A stretch of 64,000 bases of DNA from Isoptericola sp. BMS4. Its GTDB lineage: Bacteria > Actinomycetota > Actinomycetes > Actinomycetales > Cellulomonadaceae. Location of the stretch: positions 3,220,970 to 3,284,969 of the forward strand of contig NZ_SIRP01000001.1 in the NCBI RefSeq assembly GCF_011634835.1, given 5' to 3'. A model generated the notes under the pieces. It saw only the letters and a list, made by a program, of their open reading frames with translations, was not told where the DNA came from and did not search any database. Position numbers and translations under genes: made by a program. Below, one piece after another: positions 55,366-62,876 of the stretch (positions within the stretch are counted from its first letter, which is position 1; every line of letters begins with the position of its first letter).

Positions 55366-57153
55366 TCAGTCGAGGTGCGCGACGGCGGTCGGCGAGTCCT
55401 GCGCCGAGATGGCGAGGTCCTCGAACTCGTTGACGCCGTTCAGCTCGGCGCCCATCGCGATGTTGGTGACGCGCTCGAGGATCACCTCGACCACCACCGG
55501 CACCCGCAGCTCCGCCGTCATGGCCTGCGCCTTGGCGAACGCGGCCCCCAGGTCGTCCGGGTCGGTCACGCGGATCGCCTTGCAGCCCAGCGCCTCGGCG
55601 ACCTTCACGTGGTCGACGCCGTAGCCCTGGGGCTCCCCCGCGGCCTGCCCCACGTTGATGTTCTCGAAGGCGAGGGACACGTGGTAGTCCATGTCGAAGG
55701 CGCGCTGCGACTGGCGGATGAGGCCCAGGTAGGCGTTGTTCACCACGACGTGCACGTACGGCAGGTGGTGCTGGGCGCCGACGGCGAGCTCCTCCAGCAT
55801 GAACTGGAAGTCGTAGTCGCCGGACAGCGCGACGACGTTCCCCTCCGGCAGCGCCCGCGAGACGCCGAGCGCGGCGGGGCCGGTCCAGCCGAGCGGGCCG
55901 GCCTGCCCGGCGTTGATCCAGTGCCGCGGGGAGTAGGTGTGCAGCAGCTGGGCGCCGGCGATCTGCGACAGGCCGATCGTGGTGACGTAGACGGTGTCGC
56001 GGCCGAAGGCCCGGTTCATCTCCTCGTACACGCGCTGCGGCTTGATCGGCACCTCGGTGAAGTGCGTCTTGCGCAGCAGCGTGCGCTTGCGCTCCTGGGC
56101 GGACGCGGCCCACGCGGCGTAGTCCGGCACCCGGCCGGCGGCCTTGCGCTCCGCGGCCACGTCGAGCGCGGTGCGCAGGAAGGCGCCCGCGTCGGAGACG
56201 ACGCCGTAGTCGGGCGCGAACACACGGCCGATCTGCGTGGGCTCGATGTCCACGTGCACGAAGGTGCGGCCCTCGGTGTAGGTCGCCAGGCCCCCGGTGT
56301 GGCGGTTGGCCCACCGGTTGCCGACGCCGAGCACGAAGTCGGACTCCAGGAACGTCGCGTTCCCGTAGCGGTGGGACGTCTGGATGCCGACCATGCCCGC
56401 GGCGAGCGGGTGGTCGTCGCCGATCGCTCCCCAGCCCATGAGCGTCGGCACGACCGGCACCCCGAGGGTCTCGGCCAGCTCGACCAGCTCGGCCTCCGCG
56501 CCGGCGTTGATGACCCCGCCGCCGGCGACGATCAGCGGGCGCTCCGCGGCCAGCAGCATGTCGAGGGCCTTCGCGACCTGCTCCCGGGTCGCCGCGGGGC
56601 GCTCCACCGGCAGCGGCTCGTAGGCCTCCGGGTCGAACTCGATCTCGGCCTGCTGGACGTCGATCGGCAGGTCGATCAGCACCGGCCCAGGCCGGCCCGA
56701 CCGCATGAGCTGGAACGCCTTCGCGAACGCCCCGGGCACCTGCGACGCCTCGAGGACGATCTTGGCCATCTTCGTGACCGGCGCGGCGATCGACGCGATG
56801 TCGACCGCCTGGAAGTCCTCCTTGTCGAGCTTGGCCACGGGCGCCTGCCCGGTGATGCACAGCATCGGGACCGAGTCCGCGGACGCGGCGTACAGGCCCG
56901 TGATCATGTCCGTGCCCGCCGGGCCCGAGGTCCCGATGCAGACACCGATGTTGCCGTGCGCGGCGCGCGAGTAGCCGTCGGCCATGTGCGACGCGCCCTC
57001 GACGTGCCGGGCGAGCACGTGGTGGATCCCGCCGTGCTTGCGCATGGCGTCGTAGAACGGGTTGATGGCGGCGCCCGGCAGGCCGAAGGCCTCCGTGGCA
57101 CCCTCCTTCGCCAGGATGGCGACCGCGGCGTCGACCGCGCGCATGCGGGGCAT
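55366..57153 (-). CDS. gcl: Glyoxylate carboligase
   Basis: A 595-residue ThDP enzyme. The N-terminal [20 protein letters not shown] and [15 protein letters not shown] have Val where other ThDP enzymes have the catalytic Glu, which is the Gcl hallmark. The cofactor motif is [16 protein letters not shown] with [12 protein letters not shown], then FENINVG. It joins two glyoxylates to tartronate semialdehyde and CO2. Start ATG 57153. Confidence 0.97.
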   Translation of the reverse strand: MPRMRAVDAAVAILAKEGATEAFGLPGAAINPFYDAMRKHGGIHHVLARHVEGASHMADGYSRAAHGNIGVCIGTSGPAGTDMITGLYAASADSVPMLCITGQAPVAKLDKEDFQAVDIASIAAPVTKMAKIVLEASQVPGAFAKAFQLMRSGRPGPVLIDLPIDVQQAEIEFDPEAYEPLPVERPAATREQVAKALDMLLAAERPLIVAGGGVINAGAEAELVELAETLGVPVVPTLMGWGAIGDDHPLAAGMVGIQTSHRYGNATFLESDFVLGVGNRWANRHTGGLATYTEGRTFVHVDIEPTQIGRVFAPDYGVVSDAGAFLRTALDVAAERKAAGRVPDYAAWAASAQERKRTLLRKTHFTEVPIKPQRVYEEMNRAFGRDTVYVTTIGLSQIAGAQLLHTYSPRHWINAGQAGPLGWTGPAALGVSRALPEGNVVALSGDYDFQFMLEELAVGAQHHLPYVHVVVNNAYLGLIRQSQRAFDMDYHVSLAFENINVGQAAGEPQGYGVDHVKVAEALGCKAIRVTDPDDLGAAFAKAQAMTAELRVPVVVEVILERVTNIAMGAELNGVNEFEDLAISAQDSPTAVAHLD

Positions 57154-57163
57154 GATGCTCTCC

Positions 57164-57178
57164 TTCGAGTCTTCGGAA
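57164..57178 (-). promoter_or_regulatory. Weak IclR-type box upstream of gcl
   Basis: TTCGAGTCTTCGGAA resembles the TTCC-N7-GRAA boxes at hyi and malic enzyme. It lies in an 80-nt gap inside the operon, and no -10 is visible here, so its role is doubtful. Confidence 0.25.
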
Positions 57179-57233
57179 AGAACAGGTGTCGCCGTCAGGC
57201 GATCCGTGGGGCGACCGAGCCTGCGTCTCCGTC

Positions 57234-58112
57234 TCAGTCGCGGCCGGACAGGCGCGCGAGGGCCCGGAACAGGCCGGAGTGGTCCAGGTCGCCGTCGCCC
57301 TCGGCCCGGGCGGCGGCCATGAGCTGGGCGACGACGGCCCCCACGGGGGCGACGACGCCCTCCTCGCGGGCGGCCGACGTGAAGATGCCCAGGTCCTTGT
57401 GGTGCAGGTCGATGCGGAAGCCCGGCGCGAACTCACGGTCCAGCATCTTGGCGGCCTTCTGGTTCAGCACCGCGGAGCCGGCGAGCCCGCCCCCGAGCAC
57501 CTCGACCGCCGCCGTCGTGTCCACCCCGTAGGCCTCGAGGAAGATCACGGCCTCCGCGAGCAGCGCGATGTTGCCCGCGACGATGAGCTGGTTCGCGGCC
57601 TTGACCGTCTGGCCGGAGCCGGACGGGCCGACGTGCACGACCGTGGTGCCGACCGCGTCGAACACCTCGGACGCCGCGGCGAAGTCGTCCGCCTCGCCGC
57701 CGACCATGATCGACAGGGCCGCGTTCTTCGCGCCCGCCTCGCCGCCCGAGACCGGCGCGTCGAGGAAGCGGAAGCCGGCGGCGCGGGCCTGCTCGGCCAG
57801 CGCGATCGTCACGTCCGGGCGGATCGAGGAGAAGTCGATGATCAGGGTGCCCGGCTGGGCGTTGGCGAGGACGCCGTCGTCGCCGGTGAGGACGCCCTCG
57901 ACGTCCGGGGAGTCCGGGACCATGACGGCGACGACGTCCGCCGCCTTGACGGCCTCGGCCACGGACGACGCCGCGGTGCCACCGGCCTCGACCAGGGGCT
58001 GGGCCTTGGCGGCCGTGCGGTTGTACCCGACGACGGTGTGGCCGGCGTCCTGCAGGTGGACGGCCATCGGGCTGCCCATGATGCCGAGGCCGATGAAGGC
58101 GATGGTGCTCAT
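57234..58112 (-). CDS. glxR: Tartronate semialdehyde reductase / 2-hydroxy-3-oxopropionate reductase
   Basis: A 292-residue beta-hydroxyacid dehydrogenase. The NAD(P) motif is [15 protein letters not shown], the substrate loop [18 protein letters not shown], and the catalytic Lys is in [17 protein letters not shown]. It reduces tartronate semialdehyde to glycerate between Gcl and glycerate kinase, all encoded in one operon. It starts at ATG 58112, 49 nt after hyi. Confidence 0.94.
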   Translation of the reverse strand: MSTIAFIGLGIMGSPMAVHLQDAGHTVVGYNRTAAKAQPLVEAGGTAASSVAEAVKAADVVAVMVPDSPDVEGVLTGDDGVLANAQPGTLIIDFSSIRPDVTIALAEQARAAGFRFLDAPVSGGEAGAKNAALSIMVGGEADDFAAASEVFDAVGTTVVHVGPSGSGQTVKAANQLIVAGNIALLAEAVIFLEAYGVDTTAAVEVLGGGLAGSAVLNQKAAKMLDREFAPGFRIDLHHKDLGIFTSAAREEGVVAPVGAVVAQLMAAARAEGDGDLDHSGLFRALARLSGRD

Positions 58113-58161
58113 CGTGGTGTCCCTTCGGGAAGTGGTGTGGGTGCGCGACTGCGGCCTCGGC

Positions 58162-58971
58162 TCAGGCGCGGTCCTCGCGCGGCAGCCAGGCGAACGGGTG
58201 GACGTCGGCCGTGGAGTACTCCAGGCCGACCGGCCCGGCGTAGCCCGCGGCGCGCAGGTCGTCGATCCACCGCTGGATCGGCAGGTCGCCGCTGCCCGGG
58301 GCGCCGCGGCCGGGGGCGTCGGCGACCTGCACGTGGGCGACGCGGTCGGCGTGGTTCTTGAGGTCGACGTCGACGTCGGCCCCGTTCACCGCCAGGTGGT
58401 AGACGTCGAACAGCAGGCCGAGGTTGGTCTCGCCGTGCTCGGCGGCCACCCGGTCCAGGACGGCGACGGCGTCGTCGGACGTCCTGAGCGGGTAGGCGTC
58501 GGCGCCCGAGACCGGCTCGACCAGGACGGTGCCGCCGATGCGGGCGACCGCCCGGGCCGCCAGCGCCAGGTTCTCGGCACCGAGCTCGTCCTGCGCGGCG
58601 GCGTCCTCCCCCTCGACCCGGTTGCCGTAGAGCGCGTTGAACGCCCGGCAGCCGGTGCGCTCGCCGATGCGGGCGACGACGTCGAGGTTCTCGCGCAGCT
58701 CGGCGGAGCGTGCGGGCCAGGAGACCAGGCCGCGGTCGCCGCCCGGCATGTTCCCCGCGTCGAAGTTCAGGCCGGTCAGCTGGACGCCGGCGTCCGCGAT
58801 CGCGCCGACGAACGCGTCGACCTCGTCGGCGGCCGGGGTCGAGGAGGCGAAGGGCCACCAGAACTCGACGCCCTCGAAACCGGCGGCCTTGGCCGCCGCG
58901 GGCCGCTCGAGGAGCGGGAGGTCGGTCAGCAGGATCGAGCAGTTCACGGTGTAGGGGATCTGGTCCGCCAT
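58162..58971 (-). CDS. hyi: Hydroxypyruvate isomerase family protein
   Basis: A 269-residue TIM-barrel of the xylose-isomerase-like family. FEGVEFWWPF, LLFDVYHLAVNG and GLEYSTADVHPFAW fit Hyi; the metal-binding Glu and Asp are in LVEPVS and LFDVYH. It interconverts hydroxypyruvate and tartronate semialdehyde. It is first in the hyi-glxR-gcl-glxK-allB operon and has a well-defined promoter with two IclR-type boxes. Confidence 0.92.
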   Translation of the reverse strand: MADQIPYTVNCSILLTDLPLLERPAAAKAAGFEGVEFWWPFASSTPAADEVDAFVGAIADAGVQLTGLNFDAGNMPGGDRGLVSWPARSAELRENLDVVARIGERTGCRAFNALYGNRVEGEDAAAQDELGAENLALAARAVARIGGTVLVEPVSGADAYPLRTSDDAVAVLDRVAAEHGETNLGLLFDVYHLAVNGADVDVDLKNHADRVAHVQVADAPGRGAPGSGDLPIQRWIDDLRAAGYAGPVGLEYSTADVHPFAWLPREDRA

Positions 58972-58981
58972 CGGTGCCCTC

Positions 58982-58996
58982 TTTCGTGAAGTGGAA
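58982..58996 (-). promoter_or_regulatory. Candidate IclR operator 1 at hyi
   Basis: On the minus strand TTCCACTTCACGAAA. It matches the malic enzyme box TTCCACATCTCGAAA at 12 of 15 positions. It lies 11 nt upstream of the hyi ATG. Confidence 0.5.
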
Positions 58997-59002
58997 GTTC
59001 AG

Positions 59003-59017
59003 TTCCTTGTTGTGGAA
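59003..59017 (-). promoter_or_regulatory. Candidate IclR operator 2 at hyi
   Basis: On the minus strand TTCCACAACAAGGAA, TTCC arms inverted. It touches the -10 (59018-59023) on its downstream side, so bound protein would cover the start of transcription. Confidence 0.55.
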
Positions 59018-59046
59018 ACACTACGGGAGGCTCTGCCCGCGGTCAA
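59018..59046 (-). promoter_or_regulatory. hyi operon promoter
   Basis: TTGACC (59041-59046), a 17-nt spacer, and TAGTGT (59018-59023), on the minus strand. It is the apparent single promoter for the five glyoxylate genes. Confidence 0.65.
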
Positions 59047-59080
59047 CCCCTGCGGTCACGACGACGGCCCCGGACAGCAC

Positions 59081-59117
59081 GAGGGCCCGGCAGGAGGAGT
59101 CCTCCTGCCGGGCCCTC
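59081..59117 (-). terminator. 17-bp perfect hairpin ahead of the hyi promoter
   Basis: GAGGGCCCGGCAGGAGG (59081-59097) is followed after 3 nt by its exact complement (59101-59117). It stands between the CitE-like gene stop and the hyi promoter and would end transcription from upstream. No U-tract. Confidence 0.65.
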
Positions 59118-59120
59118 ACC

Positions 59121-59195
59121 CCGCGAGGTAGTGCCTGCCGTACTGCGGTCGTGCGCTCAGGGCACTACCGCGGCGCCGCGGGCACTACCTCGCGG
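59121..59195. repeat. CACTACC-type palindromic element, copy 2
   Basis: Arms CCGCGAGGTAGTGCC (59121-59135) and GGCACTACCTCGCGG (59181-59195) are exact complements. A third CACTACC is internal at 59163. Between the arms both the internal motif and a GGTCGT box keep the same offsets as in copy 1 at 9101-9173, 50 kb away. Confidence 0.7.
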
Positions 59196-59209
59196 AACGA
59201 CCTCGACGG

Positions 59210-60481
59210 TCAGCCCTGCGCGGCAGGGCGCGCCACCATCGCGACGAGCTCGTCGACCCCGAGCCCCACCGCCCCGGCGACCTCGTCGCCGCTCAGCGCG
59301 CCGCAGTCGAGCCCGCGCTTGAGGAACCACGCGAGGGCCTTGGCCGTCGCGGGCTCGTCGAGCACGGCACCGGAGACCTGGTGGACGTAGTCGTGCAGAC
59401 GCCGCGCCGCGGGCTCGAAGCCCTCGCGGTAGAACGCGTACGTGGCCGCGAAGCGGCTCGGCAGCTGCGCGGGGTGCAGGTCCCACCCCTGGTAGAACCC
59501 GCGCTCCAACGAGCGGCGCACCAGGCGGCCGTGGTTCGCCCAGGCCGCGCGCACCCGCTCGTCGTCGCCCACGGGCAGCTCGTTCGTCGAGCCGTCGGAG
59601 AGCCGCACACCCGTGCCGGCGGCCGCGAGCTGCATGACCTCCTTGGCCAGGTCCGCGGCCGGGTGCTCCATCGACTGGTACGCCGCCGCGATGCCGAGCG
59701 ACGCCGAGTAGTCGTACGTGCCGTAGTGCAGGCCGCTGACCCGCCCCTCGCCGGCCTGGATCATCCGGGCGACGGTCGCCGTGCCGGCGGCGTCGAGGAT
59801 CGACTGCGGCGTCTCGACCTGCACCTCGAAGCGCAGCCGCCCCGCAGGCAGGCCGACCCCTCGCTCGATGCGCTCGCACACCGTGACCATCGCCTCGACC
59901 TGCGCCACCCCGGTGACCTTGGGCAGCATAACCACCAGCCCGGCGGGCAGGTCGCCCGACCCCGCGAGCGCGCTGAGGAACAGGTCGAGCGTCCGCAGCC
60001 CGCGGGCGCGCGTCGGCCGTTCCAGGCACTTGAACCGGATCCCGACGAACGGGGGCGCCACGCCCTGGTCGAGCTCGGCACGCAGCGCGGCCGCCGTCGC
60101 GAGCGTGACGGCGTCCTCCTCGGCGTCCGGGTGGGCGCCGTACCCGTCCTCGAGGTCGATGCGCAGGTCCTCGATCGGCTCGGCGTCCAGCTTGCGCAGC
60201 ACCTGGGCGGCGACCGCCTCCCGCAGGTCCGGGCGCACCCCGGCCGCGGCGACGAGCGCGTCGGCGCCGTGCCGGTCGACGGCGGCGCGAGCCTGCACCC
60301 CCCAGTCGCGCGCGAGGCCCGCGGCGTACCGGTGCGCGGGCACGTAGACCGTGTGCACCGGCTGCCGCGCCACGTCGTCCCCCGGGTACGTAGCCTCGAG
60401 GTAGGCGTCGTGGCGGGCGAGGCGACGCTCGACGTCGTCCAGCGTCGTCTGGTCGAGGGTGGTCTTCCGCTCGTCGGTCAC
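59210..60481 (-). CDS. CitE-like (HpcH/HpaI) aldolase, DUF6986 family
   Basis: A 423-residue protein of the HpcH/HpaI aldolase-citrate lyase fold. The acidic metal site shows in DLRIDLEDGYG near 120, and MLPKVTGV, RFEVQVETPQSILDA and YGTYDYSASLGIAAAY line up with CitE-like motifs. It resembles the actinobacterial DUF6986 family. A malate-synthase-like or malyl-CoA lyase-like reaction on glyoxylate is plausible from fold and neighbours but untested. The GTG start overlaps the malic enzyme stop (GTGA), so the two are translated together. Confidence 0.75.
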   Translation of the reverse strand: MTDERKTTLDQTTLDDVERRLARHDAYLEATYPGDDVARQPVHTVYVPAHRYAAGLARDWGVQARAAVDRHGADALVAAAGVRPDLREAVAAQVLRKLDAEPIEDLRIDLEDGYGAHPDAEEDAVTLATAAALRAELDQGVAPPFVGIRFKCLERPTRARGLRTLDLFLSALAGSGDLPAGLVVMLPKVTGVAQVEAMVTVCERIERGVGLPAGRLRFEVQVETPQSILDAAGTATVARMIQAGEGRVSGLHYGTYDYSASLGIAAAYQSMEHPAADLAKEVMQLAAAGTGVRLSDGSTNELPVGDDERVRAAWANHGRLVRRSLERGFYQGWDLHPAQLPSRFAATYAFYREGFEPAARRLHDYVHQVSGAVLDEPATAKALAWFLKRGLDCGALSGDEVAGAVGLGVDELVAMVARPAAQG

Positions 60482-61959
60482 CGCGCGGCACCGGCCTTCT
60501 CGCCGCCGCGCAGGGCGCGGTCCACGTGCTGCGCGAGCCGTTCGGCGTCCTCGGTGCGCACGGACTCGGTCGGGACCTCCTTGACGCCCTCGGCCCGCAC
60601 CGCCTCCGCGACGGCCTCGGCCACGCGGTGGTCGAACACGCCCGGGATGATGAACGCGGGGTTGAGCTCGGAGTCCTCCACGACGGAGGCGATCGCCACG
60701 GCGGCGACGCGCAGCATCTCGTCGGTGATCTGCGTCGCGCCCGCGTCGAGCAGCCCCCGGAACAGGCCGGGGAACGCGAGCACGTTGTTGATCTGGTTCG
60801 GGTAGTCGCTGCGGCCCGTCGCCACCACGGCGGCGGTCTCCCCCGCGGCGATCGGGTCGACCTCCGGCGTCGGGTTGGCCAGCGCGAAGACGATCGCGCC
60901 GTCGTTCATCCGCGCGACGTCCGCACCGGTGAGGATGTTGCCCGCCGAGACGCCGACGAAGACGTCGGCACCCTCGAGGCCGTCTCGGAGCGTCCCGGTG
61001 AAGCCGGTCGGGTTGGTGTTCTCGACGATCCAGGTGCGGTTGGGGTCGGTGCCCGCCGACTCGGTCGTCAGCGCACCGTTCCGGTCGAAGCCGATGACGT
61101 CCTTGGCGCCCTGGGCGAGGAGCAGCCGGATGATCGCCGAGCCGGCCGCGCCGACGCCCGACACCGCGATCCGCACGTCCTCGATCTTCTTGCCCGTGAC
61201 CTTCAGCGCGTTGACGAGCGCCGCGAGCACCACGATCGCGGTGCCGTGCTGGTCGTCGTGGAAGACGGGGATGTCGAGCTCCTCGCGCAGCCGGGCCTCG
61301 ATCTCGAAGCAGCGCGGCGCGGAGATGTCCTCGAGGTTCACGCCGCCGAACCCGGGGGCGATCGCCTTCACGGTCCGGATGATCTCCTCGGTGTCGGTCG
61401 TGTCGAGCGCGATCGGCCAGGCGTCGACGTCCGCGAACTGCTTGAACAGCGCCGCCTTGCCCTCCATCACCGGCATCGCGGCCTTCGGCCCGATGTCGCC
61501 GAGGCCGAGCACGGCGGTACCGTCGGTGACCACCGCGACCGTGTTGCGCTTGATGGTCAGCCGGCGGGCGTCCTCGGGGCGGTCGGCGATGGCGAGGCAG
61601 ACCCGGGCGACGCCCGGCGTGTACGCCCGCGACAGGTCCCGACGGGTCTTCAGCGGCACCTTGGGGGCGACGGCGATCTTGCCGCCCAGGTGCATGAGGA
61701 ACGTCGAGTCGGACATCTTGAGCACCCGCACGCCCTCGAGCGCGTCGAGGGCCGCGACGATCCGCTCGCCGTGCTCGGCGTCGACGGTGTCGCAGGTGAC
61801 GTCGACGACGATCACCTCGGCGTGCGACTGGGCGATGTCGACACCCATGACCGACGCACCGGCCACCGTCACCTCGTGGACGATCTCGCTCGTCGCGCGC
61901 TGGGTGGCCGGCGCCTCGACGCGCAGGGTGATCGTGTAGCTCGGGCTGGGCATCGCCAT
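60478..61959 (-). CDS. NAD(P)-dependent malic enzyme with N-terminal ACT domain
   Basis: A 493-residue malic enzyme with an ACT-like regulatory domain (about 1-85) before the catalytic core. Motifs include RAYTPGVARVCLAIA, RNTVAVVTDGTAVLGLGDIG, the metal-binding FGGVNLEDISAPRCFEIE, VFHDDQHGTAIV and the nucleotide loop VSGVGAAGSA. It decarboxylates malate to pyruvate, which would drain malate made from glyoxylate. ATG at 61959 or 61953 is possible. Confidence 0.93.
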   Translation of the reverse strand: MAMPSPSYTITLRVEAPATQRATSEIVHEVTVAGASVMGVDIAQSHAEVIVVDVTCDTVDAEHGERIVAALDALEGVRVLKMSDSTFLMHLGGKIAVAPKVPLKTRRDLSRAYTPGVARVCLAIADRPEDARRLTIKRNTVAVVTDGTAVLGLGDIGPKAAMPVMEGKAALFKQFADVDAWPIALDTTDTEEIIRTVKAIAPGFGGVNLEDISAPRCFEIEARLREELDIPVFHDDQHGTAIVVLAALVNALKVTGKKIEDVRIAVSGVGAAGSAIIRLLLAQGAKDVIGFDRNGALTTESAGTDPNRTWIVENTNPTGFTGTLRDGLEGADVFVGVSAGNILTGADVARMNDGAIVFALANPTPEVDPIAAGETAAVVATGRSDYPNQINNVLAFPGLFRGLLDAGATQITDEMLRVAAVAIASVVEDSELNPAFIIPGVFDHRVAEAVAEAVRAEGVKEVPTESVRTEDAERLAQHVDRALRGGEKAGAAR

Positions 61960-61996
61960 GGTCGTGGTGTCCTTTCGACGTTCTGCTGACGGTCAG

Positions 61997-62011
61997 TTTC
62001 GAGATGTGGAA
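61997..62011 (-). promoter_or_regulatory. Candidate IclR operator between malic enzyme and iclR
   Basis: On the minus strand TTCCACATCTCGAAA, nearly the same as hyi box 1. It lies in the 153-bp divergent gap, so it could serve both genes. A CTGAC-G-GTCAG palindrome (61986-61996) abuts it. Confidence 0.5.
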
Positions 62012-62112
62012 TGATGCTTCTGGCGGTCGGCTCCCGAGGTACGGGCCGGCCACGTTCTTCGACTCGCTCGCGCGCGGCGCCGTCGCCGGTGCGGGCAGAA
62101 AGGGGCATGACC

Positions 62113-62865
62113 ATGGCGAACGGTGGCGGCGTCCAGTCCGTGGACCGAGCGATCGACCTGCTCGAGATCATGACCGATCTCGGCGGCGAGGCGGCCCTGA
62201 GCGAGCTCGCCACGGCTGCCGAGCTCCCGCTGCCGACCATCCACCGGCTCATGCGCACCCTGGTGACGCGAGGCTACGCCCGCCAGCTGCCGTCGCGGCG
62301 ATACACGCTGGGCCCGCGGCTCATCCGTCTCGGGGAGAGCGCCGGGCGGCAGGTCGGCGCCGGCGCCCGCCCGCACCTCGAGCGGCTGGCCCGTGAGCTC
62401 GGCGAGACCGCCAACCTCGCGATGATCGACCGCGACATGGTGGTCTACGTGGCCCAGGCCTCGTCGTCCCACTCGATGCGGATGTTCACCGAGGTCGGCC
62501 GCCGGGTCTACTGCCACTGCACCGGGGTGGGCAAGATGGTGCTCGCCGAGCTCCCCGACTCGACGATCAGGGAGATCGTCGGGCGGGTAGGGATGCCCCC
62601 CGCCACGGACCAGTCCATCACGACCGTCGAGGGCCTGCTCACCGAGATGGCCACCATCCGCGAGCAGGGCTACTCCGTGGACGACGGCGAGCAGGAGATC
62701 GGGGTGCGCTGCTTCGCGGTCCCGGTCCCCGGCGCGCCGACGCCCACCGCCGTGTCGGTCTCCGGGCCCGCGGCGCGCGTGACGTACGAGTTCGGCGAGA
62801 CCGCCCTGCCGCTCCTGCACGACGCCGCGCGGCAGATCTCCGCCGAGCTGCTGTCCGCGGCCTGA
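62113..62865 (+). CDS. IclR family transcriptional regulator of the glyoxylate genes
   Basis: A 250-residue IclR regulator. The helix-turn-helix is ALSELATAAELPLPTIHRLM, then TLVTRGYARQLPSRRYTLG; the effector domain contains YVAQASSSHSMRMFTEVGRR and YCHCTGVGKMVLAEL, like AllR, which binds glyoxylate in E. coli. ATG 62113 gives a better ribosome-site spacing than ATG 62107, which is just after AGGGGC. It is divergent from the malic enzyme operon. Confidence 0.88.
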   Translation: MANGGGVQSVDRAIDLLEIMTDLGGEAALSELATAAELPLPTIHRLMRTLVTRGYARQLPSRRYTLGPRLIRLGESAGRQVGAGARPHLERLARELGETANLAMIDRDMVVYVAQASSSHSMRMFTEVGRRVYCHCTGVGKMVLAELPDSTIREIVGRVGMPPATDQSITTVEGLLTEMATIREQGYSVDDGEQEIGVRCFAVPVPGAPTPTAVSVSGPAARVTYEFGETALPLLHDAARQISAELLSAA

Positions 62866-62876
62866 CCGCCGCGGGC

